Made by a program: the position numbers and the translations under genes. Below are positions 53,441-64,000 of a DNA stretch of 64,000 bases, piece by piece. The DNA is from Chrysogorgia sp. JL179-B06 (lineage: Eukaryota; Cnidaria; Anthozoa; Scleralcyonacea; Chrysogorgiidae), in the NCBI GenBank assembly GCA_035772405.1, contig JAYKKM010000047.1, forward strand, positions 4,141,501-4,205,500. The letters run 5' to 3'. The notes beneath the pieces are model-generated. The model had not been told where the DNA came from. It worked only from the letters and a program-made list of their open reading frames with translations, and did no database searches. How positions within the stretch are numbered: the stretch's first letter is position 1; the number at the start of each line of letters is the position of its first letter.

Positions 53441-53708
53441 CTCATAATTACGATAGGAATTTTACCAAAAAAATCTACTCAATTTTGGAACAAAATTTGG
53501 CCATCAGAAAAATCCAATTTTTTTCGACCTACTTAAATGAACTTATTCCATATTTAAAAGGCGTATGAAAGCCTGTTAAAATACAAATTGAACCGAGGAA
53601 GAATTGCGACAATACCGGTAGAATATTTTGGTTTTAGTAATGAATGAATATTTCTCAAAAAATCGAATCAATTTTGGAACTAAATTTGGCAATCAGAAAT
53701 GAACTTAA

Positions 53709-54171
53709 AACCCAGCTGTGTTGTGAACCTATTGTTGTAAGTGTCCATTATTTTTCATAATGGACTAGAAGCTATCCATTATTTTGCACAACCGTCCATT
53801 ATTTTTCCAATAATGGACGCTATCCATTATTTTTCAATATAACGCAATGTATATTTAATTTATGCATCATCCATAACATTAACACATAAAAATCCTTTTT
53901 AATTCAATTCCAATGTATATATTTTACTTACAATCCACTCAAAATAACATCAGTATCACTTCCCACATCTCTACTACTAAACATCTCGACTGAGTTATAA
54001 ATAATACTTCATCGCCTTCACTGGACTCCGCCATTTGTTTACAAACTTGCACTCAACAACTTCACATGAATACTTCTACTCAGTCAATGTCCATTATTTG
54101 TTACGCATTGCTAAGCACTAGATGTGCAAACGCATCAATTCATTTCAAAACTAATTTATGGAAGCTGGGTT
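53709..54171. mobile_element. TTAA-flanked MITE, 463 bp, inside the satellite
   Basis: TTAA at 53705-53708 and 54172-54175; inverted ends aacccagct / agctgggtt. The inside contains several copies of tccattattttt in both orientations. Confidence 0.75.
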
Positions 54172-54180
54172 TTAAGCAGT

Positions 54181-54280
54181 GTAAAAGCCTCAACCGAACC
54201 ATTATTTGAGAGAATGGACTGCACCGAGCCCGCACCATTCTCTCAAATAATGGATTGGGTTTCGGCTTTTATCCTTTACT
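54181..54280. repeat. Hairpin, 100 bp
   Basis: ccattatttgagagaatgg and its complement ccattctctcaaataatgg (54202-54253), with outer pairing gtaaaagcc/ggcttttatcc. It is small-MITE-like and sits right beside the 463-bp element. Confidence 0.75.
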
Positions 54281-55499
54281 TATACCATATTTAAAGGCAT
54301 CTGGGAGCCAGTTCAAAGATGAATTGAACACGAGAGCAAGAATTGCGACAATATCGTTAAAGCCGAAGGAGAAATGTGGGTTTTAGTTATGGAGGAATTT
54401 TCCAAAATAAAATTGACTCAATTTTGGAACTAAATTTGGCAATTAGAAAAATCCAATTTCTTTCGACCTTTCTAAAAAACGTTAAACCTGATTGTAAAGG
54501 CATCTGAAAGTCTGTGAAAAGACAAATTGAACTGTGAAAGAATTGCGAAAATACCATGAAAATAGGAGGAGAAATTTTGGTTTTAGTAATGAAGGAATAT
54601 TTCTCAAAAAAATCGACTAAATTTTGGAAATAAATTTGATTCATCAGAAAAATCCAATTTCTTTCGGCCTTCCGAAATGAATTTCAACCTGATTTAAATT
54701 AAAGGCATCGGAAAGCCCATTATGGGCCGAATTGAAAAGAGAACAAATTGCGACAATACCGTTAAAGTAGAGAGAGAAATGTCGGTTTAAGTAATGGAGG
54801 AATTTTACCAGAAAAAATTGACTCCATTTTGGAACTAAATTTGGCCATCAGAAAAATCCAATTTCTTTCGACTTTATACCCGATTTAAAAGGCATCTGAA
54901 TTTCTGTGAAAACACGAATTGAACTGTGAAATAATTGGTTCAATACCTCTAAAATCGAAAGAGAAATTTTAGTTTTAGTAATGGAGGAATAATTCCCAAA
55001 CAATCGACTCACTTTTGGAGCTAAATTTGGCAATCAGGAAAATCTAATTTCTTTCGACCTTCCAAAATGAATTTCAACCTGATTTAAAAGGTATCTGAAA
55101 GCCGGTTTTTAAGAAATTTGGGGAAAAAGCGACTGAATTTTGGAACTAAATTTGATCCATAAAAAAATGCAATTTCTTTTCACCTTCCTAAATGAATTTA
55201 AACCAGCTTTAAAAAGCATGATGTGCAAGCCAGTTAGAAGACGAATTGAAGCGAGAAAGAATTGCGACAATATCGTTATAGCGGAAGGAGAAATTTGGGA
55301 TTAAGTAATGGTGAAATTTTTACGGAAAAAATCGACTCAATTTTGGAACTAAAGTTGGCCTTCAGAAAAATCCAATTTGTTTCGACCTTCCTAAATTAAT
55401 TTATACCATATTTAAAAAGAATCTGAAAGCCAGTTAAAAGGTGAATTGAATATCAAATTTTAAGTTTATTTTCCTAAACTTTTCCGCCATTGCTCAAGG

Positions 55500-55665
55500 T
55501 AAGTCATTAATATATACCCTATAGGTGCAGATGCACCGAAACGGTTTCGGTCGACGATGTGTCGTTCTTCACCGAAACGTCGTCCATGAAGATACGTAAG
55601 TACTCTTACTTAAACATTTTTCGACACATTGAAGTTCCGATCTTATTTCTCTTTTTCATAGAAAA
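55500..55665 (+). repeat. Penelope-type hammerhead-like 3' half and conserved tail
   Basis: cgaaacgtcgtccatgaaga at 55573 followed by acgtaagtactcttacttaa and cgacacattgaagttc matches 46308-46376. The ctganga half is not present upstream. Confidence 0.55.
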
Positions 55666-55775
55666 GGATCAGAGAAACAACAATTACTAGAAATACGAAT
55701 CCGCAATAATCCCCTCGCTCGCCTTTTGTACCACTACCCCCATGGTCGCCAGTGCCCAGACCGCTTATTTGTATT

Positions 55776-56118
55776 CAGTGGCGTAACGCAACCTCTGGAG
55801 GCCCCCCGTCAATCGGCCACTCCGGCCTGGGCCCCCTCCTCCCTGGGCCACTAAAGAATAGGCTATATGTTGATTTCGGTATAAGCTACATTACATTACC
55901 ATACCCGTTCTACATACCATTCGCATAAAGTACAAGTGTACAACTGTATGCTTAACTTTAATAATAACCACATGAATAACTAACTAGAGCCATTAAATAG
56001 CTGCTTTTCTGTTTTTCGTTATTCCATTCCCTGGAAATGTACGATCAAATTTTTATGGTCATTTTGCCGGGGGGCCCCCCATCACTTGACACCCGGACAC
56101 CCGCCCGTTACGCCACTG
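55776..56118. mobile_element. hAT-type MITE, 343 bp
   Basis: Inverted ends cagtggcgtaacg / cgttacgccactg with the perfect 8-bp target duplication tttgtatt (55768-55775, 56119-56126). Inside are GGCCCC-rich subterminal runs as in 35232-35975. Confidence 0.9.
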
Positions 56119-56126
56119 TTTGTATT

Positions 56127-56627
56127 TGTAGTCTCTATCGACTAAAACTGGTGTAATAAACAGTACTAATAGTGATCATTTTACCATTTTTGCTGTCCTT
56201 AATCTTAAAGTACCCAAGTTAGACCAGTTAAGTTCGTGACCAGAGGTTACAAGAGCTTTGACTCGTTTACCTTTTCTAATGATATGTCAAAGATTCCCTG
56301 GCAAGACCTTCAAAGCATTTCTTATATTAATGACAAAGTGGATATCTTTACATCTCATTTCATCCAAGTTTTGGATAAACATGCAATTTAATAATTAATT
56401 TTAAAACAAATGCAATTTAAACATAAAACAAACCCATTTCTAACTCAACTGAGATCAAGAACGAAATGACAGTATCAGAGATTCACTGTTAAAGTTGGCA
56501 CGTCGATCTCGTTCTCAGTACGATTGGCATAAATTTCGAGAGAAAAATAGGGAAATAAAGGCGATGATTAAACTTTTTTCGTTAATAACGAAATAATTAG
56601 GAATAACGGAAACTGCAGTCGTGCGAT
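56127..56627. other. No gene seen
   Basis: About 500 bp of AT-rich non-coding sequence between two hAT-type elements. Confidence 0.5.
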
Positions 56628-57327
56628 CAGGGATGATGGAAGCACGAGTGCAGCGGGTGCAAGTGCACCCCTTGCCTTTTGTATCACAACTTTCTCTGGG
56701 TGCATGCGGGTGCATAAATGCCCTTTTCATGTCATGATGTTATAAATCTTACAATTAAAAACGGAATAAAAACTTTACTCTCTCATTCATGGATGTGTTC
56801 GGTAGCTTTTGAGTGCTGACATAATTTAATTCCTGCTCATTAACACTAAACGAAATCCAATCAGATATGCTCTGTTTATTATTCGTACATTATTTCCTTA
56901 ACTCATATGTTTTCGCACAATTTTTCATGGTGTTTAATAATGTTAATAATGTTGAAAACAATGAAAGATTTAGTTTCATGGTATGTTAAAACAATATATA
57001 GTTGTAATTGTAGGCTACTTGTTTGCATCCTTAGTTTGGCTACTTTTACTGTATTTCGTAGATTTTTGCCACACTAAACTTTCTTCAGTACTATAGGAGA
57101 GAAGACGGAACACTTTCTGTGTGTCTTTTTTCATTTTTGAAATCAATAAAAGGTTAATTCATTTGAAATAACTGTGTCTGCAACTCTGTATTGATTGGTT
57201 TGTGTTTGATTGTTATTATGTTATAAACATATATGCCCTTTGATTTTTTGTTTGTGCCCTTTTGTTAAAAAATACCCTTTTGATAACAAATTGCTCCCTT
57301 TGCCTCCAGCAACTTCCGGCATCCCTG
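56628..57327. mobile_element. hAT-type non-autonomous element, 700 bp
   Basis: Ends cagggatgatggaag / cttccggcatccctg (two mismatches) with the perfect 8-bp duplication cgtgcgat (56620-56627, 57328-57335). Third hAT-type insertion in the window, with a different TIR family. No transposase. Confidence 0.88.
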
Positions 57328-57464
57328 CGTGCGATGTGGAAAACAAAACGTGGTTGTATTCCAAATAATTCAAAACAGATCCAGCAATGTAAATGAAAAT
57401 TTCTCAACAGTTTGTGCGAAGACCTTGGATGCGATTAGCACTAAAGCTAATGAATTGAATGTTC

Positions 57465-57740
57465 CCATTATTACCTCCTTTGTTGTTTAGCTTGTTTATA
57501 AACGATCTACCTACTATCCCATTGTGTAGTAATTTGGAATGTTATGTTGACGATTCACTAAAACTTTACATTTCATTTCAACTTGAGGAGATAAATCGTG
57601 CAGTCGAAGTGATCAACGAAGACCTAGTTACAATTATTACAAAATATCTGTGCAACAATAATTTACTTCCAGACAAGACTAAAATCTCCACAGTTTTTAT
57701 ACAAGATTCCGAGTACCATTCATTTCGAATTGATGGGTAA
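57465..57740 (+). pseudogene. LINE reverse transcriptase fragment
   Basis: The frame has PLLFSLFINDLP, the catalytic-site relative YVDDSLKLY, and NEDLVTIITKYLCNNNLLPDK, the part of a LINE RT around and after the catalytic aspartates. Both ends are truncated, and it stops only about 150 bp upstream of the phosphatase start codon. Confidence 0.75.
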
Positions 57741-57754
57741 AGAATTATAGCCTT

Positions 57755-57891
57755 CAGAAACTGTAGGTGAACACGTGACACAATTGGAGCTGGTACCCAG
57801 GGATTTCTCGGTATAGAAGATGGCGGCAAAAATATTTCAGTTTGTTTTAGTTCAAGAGACCAGTTTAATGACCTGAGCGCTCCACTACAGC
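57755..57891 (+). promoter_or_regulatory. Putative promoter / 5' UTR of the PDH phosphatase gene
   Basis: In the 137 bp before the ATG there is a CACGTGAC E-box (57770-57777) and AAGATGGCGGC at 57816-57826, a YY1-type element often found near starts of mitochondrial-protein genes in animals. No TATA box in a fitting position. Inference only. Confidence 0.35.
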
Positions 57892-58693
57892 ATGCCAATT
57901 GGTCGTATTGTCTGGCCTCTTAGAGCGAGAAGGCTTCCTGCAGCTGCTGGTCTTCTTGCTGCCTTTGGAACGATATGGATTGGTTGCAAAGATCAGTTTT
58001 ACTTTAGCAGCTCGTACGGGGGTTTTGTTTGGCAGTACCTTGTACCTGGTTTTCTTAAAGGCGACGTTAATTCCAGTGTACCAGGAAGGTATCCTGATAG
58101 CCCCCAGTCACCGAGGAAATTGCCCAATATTGAAATCCGTAAAGGAGAGAAAGTGGTGTCGGTAGACATGGGTGTCATTTCACATTATGAGACTAATAGT
58201 TTAGCATCAAACGAGCCCGTAGAAGACAGAAATTCGGAGCACATGCTTTCAAACGGTGTCCTATTCGGGGTTTTTGATGGCCACAGTGGATGGCAGTGCG
58301 CTGAAGACGTTATGAAGCGGTTGCCATACTACGTGGCACTCTCGATGACTTGTGGTAAAGAGATGGATGTTAATCCTGACCGGGTGTATGGTAAGTTGCT
58401 TGGTGAAGTGAAGAGCTTTCAACAGAGCCTTGGTCGTGATATTGATAATGCCGCAAAAGATCGATTTGGCAAGAAGGCCAAGAAGCTTTGTGAATCTGCC
58501 TTGATGACTTCTCAAGTGAACGACATTAATCAGCAACTAAAGAATGCGTTTAAGTTACTTGATGATGATATTGTCCATGAAGCAATGCCAAATGTGAATG
58601 GTCATGTGCCTGAGGAAATGCTGAAGGGATTATCTGGTGCATGTGCCATAACTGCTTATGTCCAGGAGAGTGAGTTGTATATTGCCAGTTCAG
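57892..58693 (+). CDS. PDP1: PDH phosphatase exon 1
   Basis: ATG to AGTTCAG|GTTAGT (donor G at 58694), 267 codons plus one base, phase 1. Includes presequence and the first half of the PPM fold. Confidence 0.93.
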
Positions 58694-61600
58694 GTTAGTG
58701 TTTTCACATTTTACCACATGGAGTGATTCAGAGAATTATCTAAATATCATAAACAAGTTTGCTAAGTAACTGTAGTGACTTAATAGTCTTCCATTATCTC
58801 GATCAATTCCAAGCGTGACCATCCCCCCCCCCCGGGCGTTTGACGGGCATTTGACATTTATGCATTAGAGCATTGCAAATGCCCCACCGTTGGGTCAACA
58901 TAATCATGCAAAATCCCCACAGAGGAGTCGTAAAATTGATGCAAATGCCCCACCCATGGGATTATAATAAACGTTTTTTTATAATAAAAGTATTAAGCAT
59001 TGAGCCAGGAAGCCACAAACGGCGCACCTTTCCCCTCAAAATCTTCCAAAGCAATGTTTATGCAAACAATCGTCAACCCTCCCCAGGGCCTTCGCGCGGT
59101 GCGATGTGGCTCGTACCGCGAAGGCCCTGGGGAAAAAAGGTTGACGATCGCAATCATTATTAAAAACAAGCGACTTTTTTGGCGCTTGTTTACGTTTTAT
59201 ATTATATCATTTGAATGTGGAAATATATTTTAAGATATTATTATTAAAAAGTCGACGAGTAAAGCTAAATTAAAGAGCAAAGGACTATATGAAATGTGCG
59301 GTGTTCGAAATTCAGTATAGATTTACGGGATACGCATCTGCTTTCTTTGAACAGGGCTACTTTTCAAGAAAATAACAGCCAAGCATCTACTATTAACTAT
59401 TTAGATACGTTGACAAATTCCCCACCCCGGGGACGACGTGTAGAGGCAAATGCCCGACCCTGGGAACAGGTGAGTCGTCGAATGCCCGTCAAATGCCCGG
59501 GGGGGGGGATGGTCACGCTTGGAATTGATCGAGACATTAGTTACTCTTCCATTTCCTCTTAAACTTGTTTAAAATGTTTTTAAATTCTTAAAGTGCCTAT
59601 GAAACGAAAATTAAGTTTGCTTTATTTGAAAGAACTTTTAAAATAAGGAAGAATATTAATTTACAGATCTCTCATATTTCACTTGGTTCTTGAGATATTT
59701 AGACTTATGTGATATTCAAATGAGATAACCTATGACGTCAAAGGGTTTGCAATACATTTTAACATGTTGGAAAATCGTGTATATCTTTAAGATTATTAAA
59801 CGAAATCACTTGAAACTTTGCATGTGGATACAGACAGCTAAACTGGAGAACATCATTCTAGTTTTATGATCGCCATGGTAACAAATTAGTTTTCAGACAT
59901 CTTGATTTCTAAAATAAAATTATTTGTTTTCTCTTCCATCCCAAACATTTGCGGGTTGGTACTGGTTTAGCAGATTTTTACGGACTTAGCCAATTCTAAA
60001 CTGAAGTTTAAATTTGGTGCAACACATAGCTATGTCAGAAAACAAAGATTTTTGACAAAGAGACTTAGAGGTCTGGGAACTATATTATTTCTATTATTAC
60101 ATTGAAACTTGGACGATGTTGTTCAGTTTAGTGGTTTGTATCCACATGCAAAGTTTCAAGTGATTTCGTTTAATAATCTTAAAGATATACACGATTTTCC
60201 AATATGTTAAAATGTATTGCAAACCCCTTGACGTCATAGGTTATCTCATTTGAATATTACATAAGTCTAAATATCTTGAGAACCAAGTGAAATATGAGAG
60301 AGCTGTAAATTAATATTCTTCATTATTTTAAAAGTTCTTTCAAATAAAACAAATTTAATTTTCGTTTCATAGGCACTTTAAAGGCCTAATGCATGGTTCA
60401 ATTCTTGCTGTTACCATCCCCCCCCCCCCCCCCCGGGCACAGCCATGGGGATTTGCAAATTTTCTATTACTGTACTTAACTGCACTTTCCCCACCCCGGG
60501 GACAAAATTGACAAGGTTTTTATATACATGTACATTTCAAAACTAAAAAGGTTTTTATATACATGTACATTTCACAAGTTGTAAAGATCACAAGATCACA
60601 GGAATCATCTTAGAAAGACTTTTCTATTCTAACCAGTCAGCAACAAATGCAAAAGTTTTTCCAGAGAAAAATTGAAGAGACTGGTTGCTGTTCAACGCCA
60701 TCTTTCGCCCCAACATTGTTTGCGTTCAGGTTTTTAGAGTAATATATGTGCCAGATAAAGTAATGTACTGTATGTGCCAGATAAAGTAATGTCTGTGCCA
60801 GATAGAGTACTGTATGTGCCAGATAGAATACATTATGTGCCAGATAGAGTATGTGCCATATACAGTTTGTGCCAGATAGAGTATGCAGAATACTTCAGGC
60901 TGAATTTTTTTAAACCTCTTACAAATGTAATATCATATGACATATCTACCTGAGGTATTCTATGTACAGTAACTACATACCATGTGTTTTATTAAATCTG
61001 TAGGCTGTTACAATACTTTAGTGTATATACATGTACAGTACTGTAAGTTCTTACAGTAAGTTGTTTCGTACACCTTGTACATGGTAGTTTGCAGCATCAT
61101 GACTACTGTTCTTCGTTAGAAACTTATATAAATGATGTAATACGAGGTTGACGAAAACATACATCCAAACAAACATCCAAATGAACAACTGGGGCAATAA
61201 CATAGCGTTTTCACAGTGTAATAAAAAAACAAGATAGGGGGACAACTGCTAAAAAGGATGACTCAAAAGGACCTTCCCATTTTCAAGAACTAGTCTAACC
61301 CTTAGAACCTTGATCCTAACCCTTAACAACCCTAATCTAACTAATCTAAACCTAACCAACCCTAATCGTACTGTAGCTGACCCTAACCTAATAAAAATTA
61401 AAGAACAGACAAAAACAGAAAGGTCGTTTTGAGTCATCTCTTTTAGTAAATTTCTAAGTCAGGGGCCAGGGCCCTTCAACGGAATTAAATGACAAGCTCT
61501 GATCTCACTGGAAATGCCAGTCTGTTCAAACCTTATTCATTAGTTTTGCCCTGAATTTACTACCGTTCTTGTTTGGATATATAAATCGTATCGTGTATAC

Positions 61601-62285
61601 GTCTGAATGGCCATATATCCATATATTATTCATATATATCTCACTGATACAAAATATAACGTGAAACTGTTTTACAGGCGACTGTCGTGCAGTCCTTGGA
61701 TCAAAAGGATCCGATGGCAAATGGAATGTGGTCTCGTTATCTGTGGACCAGAACGCCCTTAATCATGAAGAGGTTGACCGCCTGAAACAAGAACACCCTG
61801 GTGAGAATCACATTGTCACAAACGGGCGCTTACTGGGCCTTCTTCAGCCATTTAGGGCTTTTGGTGACGTCATATTTAAGTGGGATTACCGCTTGCACGA
61901 AGAATTCCTGAACAAGATATACGGCAGGAATCTAGTTCCTCCTCACGTGTATCGGACTCCACCCTACTTGACAGCTGAGCCAGTTGTGACGCATCGCAGT
62001 TTACAGCCTGGAGACAAGTTCGTTGTGATCGCCACCGATGGATTGTGGGACATGATCAGCAGTGAAACCGCTGTACAGTGTATTGGCGGACTCGTAGAGA
62101 GCGGGAGTTTGGCGAGGAATGTCGAAGACACAGAGCATGGGAAAGTCAATGGTGCCAGCCAACTCATACAAGAAGCGCTGGGAGGAGACGACGAGGTTAA
62201 GGTGTCGACGCTGCTCTCCGCCCCGAAGCAGATAAGAAGGGCTTTGAGAGACGATATTACTGTAACTGTTGTCTATTTTACTTAG
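57892..62285 (+). CDS. PDP1: Pyruvate dehydrogenase phosphatase catalytic subunit, complete (two exons)
   Basis: Join of 57892-58693 and 61678-62285: 1410 bp, 469 residues plus TAG. PP2C/PPM-family protein phosphatase: PVEDRNSEH (motif 1) near 110-117, GVFDGHSG (metal-binding DGH) at 126-133, GDCRAV at 268-273, RLLGLLQPFRAFGDVIFKW at 318-336, VIATDGLWD at 384-392 and DDITVTVVYF at the end. The PPYLTAEP and PFRAFGDV blocks are typical of PDP1/PDP2, which dephosphorylate and activate the pyruvate dehydrogenase complex in the mitochondrial matrix. The basic, Ala/Leu-rich start (MPIGRIVWPLRARRLPAAAG) suits a mitochondrial presequence. Length is slightly below vertebrate PDPs. The symbol denotes the family; PDP1 and PDP2 are not distinguished. 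Confidence 0.93.
58797..59534. mobile_element. TIR element in PDH phosphatase intron, 738 bp
   Basis: Ends pair over more than 50 bp: tctcgatcaattccaagcgt, then gaccatccccc and a C/G run, cgtttgacgggcattt, with the complement at 59480-59534. The inside has gcaaatgccccacc repeats. It contains a nested hairpin at 59069-59148. A partial relative (taccatccccc…gggcac) is at 60413-60440. Confidence 0.8.
59069..59148. repeat. 80-bp hairpin nested in the intron element
   Basis: atcgtcaacc/ggttgacgat outside and ccccagggccttcgcg/cgcgaaggccctgggg inside, around a 20-nt loop. Confidence 0.85.
59592..60377. mobile_element. TTAA-flanked foldback, 786 bp, near-complete palindrome
   Basis: TTAA at 59588-59591 and 60378-60381. 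Ends agtgcctatgaaacgaaaat and attttcgtttcataggcact. The arms are complementary for most of the element (for example gaagaatattaatttaca with its complement near 60305), with a loop near 59935-60060. Same terminal family as 44276-44984. Confidence 0.85.
60520..60890. repeat. Short duplication and gtgccagata minisatellite (intron)
   Basis: ggtttttatatacatgtaca occurs twice (60516, 60549). From 60746 about seven irregular copies of tgtgccagatagagta follow. Confidence 0.8.
61257..61439. mobile_element. Hairpin-ended element with telomere-like interior
   Basis: gatgactcaaaaggacctt at the left pairs with aggtcgttttgagtcatc at the right. Between them are degenerate ccctaa repeats (61296-61390). It resembles the arrangement at 22106-22260. 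Confidence 0.6.
61678..62285 (+). CDS. PDP1: PDH phosphatase exon 2 and stop
   Basis: Acceptor gttttacag to 61677; continues G-DCRAVLGS in phase 1 and ends VTVVYFT with TAG at 62283-62285. No TATA-like or alternative start needed. Confidence 0.93.
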
Positions 62286-63057
62286 AAAAACTAAGTATAG
62301 GATGCTGAGATTTAGGTTGGTTTCACACTACGTTCACTTTCAGGTTGATCTTGTATCGTAGCAAACGCGAAAATCCTTGAAACTCGATTAAAAAATTGAG
62401 AAAAAAACAAAAATACTCGGTCAAAACATAGTACACATTGACATTAGTGTGATTTGTAGGGCTGATTCAGTGGATTCTGCACTCACGAAAGTATTATGTC
62501 ATTAGTTCGTAGTGTCCCTTTTCCGTGGGTAATATAAACCAACATAAGGTTAATAATTATCACTTATTTACTGAGACCGAGGGAAACAGTGTGTTTTGTG
62601 GACCCGAGACCGCCGTTGTTTTGTTATATAGTATATTAGTGTCAAAGTATTTTACAAAACAGCAAAACTATAAAATGAACTTTGGAACTTCACGGTTGAC
62701 GCGCGACCGGTCAATAAATGTTCTGTTATGGACCGGTTGCCTCGTTGCCAGGGCAATGCAGTAAACACGACGTTTTGCGGACCGGCACGTGATACGCTTT
62801 TGTCCAATCGGAAAACAGAAAAATTGAACTTTGACACTAACTATATAACAAGAGTGTTTGTTATATAGCTGTGGTTTCCCTAGATATAATACAGACTGTC
62901 ATTGGTTGATTTGTGGTCACGTGGGCTTAGATAAATTCACATGTCTACAGAGTGGGCAACAAGTTGTTAATTATTGCCCGCTTGGGCAATAATTTTGAAA
63001 TTGTTAAAACTGTTGCGTGGATAGCTTGTATGTTTAGTTTTTCTCCATCGCTATATA
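62286..63057. repeat. 3' flank of PDH phosphatase; 227-bp TIR element
   Basis: No further gene. At 62623-62849 gttatatagtatattagtgt pairs with its complement acactaactatataac; the interior is GC-rich (gaccggt…accggt). A possible AATAAA is at 62713, inside the element. Confidence 0.55.
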
Positions 63058-63336
63058 ACAAAAAGAGCCGTGCAACCTGCCTTAATTGACTTGGTAATCT
63101 GTTGCTCCCGTCTTTGAAATGTGTAGAAATATACACTTTGCGAAATAGTTAGTTTTGTTTCCCCTCGAGTCTTGATGTTTCCCTCGACTTCGTCTCGGGA
63201 AACATCAAGCCTCTCGGGAAAACAAAACCGACTATTTCCCTCGAGTGCAGACATTAAGTGTATATTTCTACACATTTCAAAGACGGGAGCAACAGATTAC
63301 CAAGTCAATTAAGGCAGGTTGTACGGCACTTTTTAG
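63058..63336. mobile_element. Foldback, 279 bp
   Basis: Left arm from aaaaagagccgtgcaacctg and right arm ending caggttgtacggcactttt are near-perfect complements through tgtagaaatatacacttt; the centre has smaller cctcgag/gatgtttccc hairpins like those at 38180-38296. Confidence 0.85.
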
Positions 63337-64000
63337 TTCACTCTAGATTATTTTTGTCGTGAAAGGCGGGGGGGGGTGTTCATATGAAAGGCGAGCATGC
63401 AGCCGTGGTAAACGAGATCCACTGCATAATTATTTTGCTCTTAAATATTTATGTTTCGTTTATATTGCCAAATGGGCTAGCCCGGTAGACAGGATCTCAC
63501 TTGAGTGTGGCGAGATCTCGGTGGCAGGGCGGATGGCTGTTTCGTAAATAGTTGTGGCCGTCATTTACGGTCGAAGCTTGGGACCGAATTTCTGTCGAAA
63601 GTCTATTTCATTAACACTAACGCACATAACATTTTTAATATTAATTGCGTATTATACAGTAGCAACTCATTCAAGCTGACAATACTTTGCAACTGTATAT
63701 GGTAATATACATTAAACAGTCATGCCCGTAAAGACGAAATTCGAAGTTTCCCTCCTATTTACGATATCGGTATAATCGGTGAATGAACTTTATAAAATAA
63801 CATGTATGCTATGCGTGCTCTGATTGGTCAATACCCGTGTTTGGATCAGGCCATCCAAACACGGAAATTTCCCGCCAAAAATTTCCTCACGTTTTGCTGT
63901 TCGTTTTCTTGTATTATTTTATAAAATAAATACTTAATGGTTTTCCGTGTTTCGATACTGTGATCCAAACACTTGGGAAGTAGCTCGACTTTCGAAAAGC
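63337..64000. other. No gene seen
   Basis: Non-coding. A G-run is at 63367-63376, and ccgtgtttggatc…gatccaaacac motifs at 63832-63975 in both orientations suggest the end of another inverted repeat running out of the window. Confidence 0.45.

Larger units (their letters stand above)
53441..55460. repeat. Diverged satellite, unit about 190-213 bp, about eight copies
   Basis: The landmark ttttggaactaaatttgg recurs near 53482, 53671, 54420, 54612, 54825, 55012, 55137 and 55338, each followed by aatccaatttctttcgacct and later aaagaattgcgacaatacc. The spacing is 187-213 except one short copy (125) and one gap filled by the MITE at 53709-54171 and a hairpin. Copies are clearly diverged, so this is an old array. 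Confidence 0.85.

Noticed and set aside
56515..56730. Cys-containing 71-aa ORF on the minus strand
   Set aside because: It crosses the left end and target duplication of the hAT-type element at 56628, so it is a chance frame.

Overview
The window is 64 kb of AT-rich nuclear DNA from an animal, most likely an early-branching metazoan such as a cnidarian. The evidence is intron-containing genes with GT-AG junctions, nuclear-encoded mitochondrial enzymes, and a repeat mix of Penelope-like elements, CR1/jockey-type LINEs, Ty3/gypsy, BEL/Pao, hAT-like, pogo-like and TTAA-flanked elements, tRNA-derived repeats and many large foldbacks. The phylum call is inference from this repeat style; no marker here fixes the species.

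Two complete protein-coding genes can be read, both on the + strand and both for the mitochondrion. The first is an acyl-CoA dehydrogenase in five exons (27326-27659, 39219-39428, 43192-43503, 45141-45302, 45894-46144; 422 aa, all four introns phase 1). Its first intron is 11.6 kb and has collected a 12-bp minisatellite, a tandem array of a 279-bp tRNA-derived unit, a Penelope-like element, microsatellites, an 82-bp satellite, a hAT-type element and LINE pieces. The second is a pyruvate dehydrogenase phosphatase in two exons (57892-58693, 61678-62285; 469 aa). A possible first exon of a Rab-like GTPase (minus, 5105-5273) and an unrecognised intronless 255-aa ORF (minus, 52301-53068) are weaker gene candidates.

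The rest is repeat DNA, much of it nested. At 0.3-3.3 kb a Penelope-like endonuclease is split by a 2.4-kb insertion that itself carries a 92-bp MITE. At 3.5-4.1 kb a perfect inverted repeat carries a hammerhead ribozyme motif with all invariant core bases on each arm. At 8.8-20 kb a Ty3/gypsy element is broken up by a 6.6-kb inverted duplication (one arm holding a LINE), a foldback, a tRNA-derived element and a MITE. At 24.1-25.1 kb lies a degraded integrase-like gene, and a piece of the same family has been turned into a palindrome at 7.45-7.79 kb. Intron 2 of the dehydrogenase holds a BEL/Pao pol fragment with an internal inversion. The 47-57 kb region holds LINE, SINE and pogo-like remnants, TTAA-flanked and hAT-type MITEs, and a diverged satellite of about 200 bp.

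The two genes both act on mitochondrial fuel use (fatty acid or branched-chain oxidation, and activation of pyruvate dehydrogenase), but nothing in the sequence shows co-regulation. Repeat-derived coding remnants are described as such and not as host genes.
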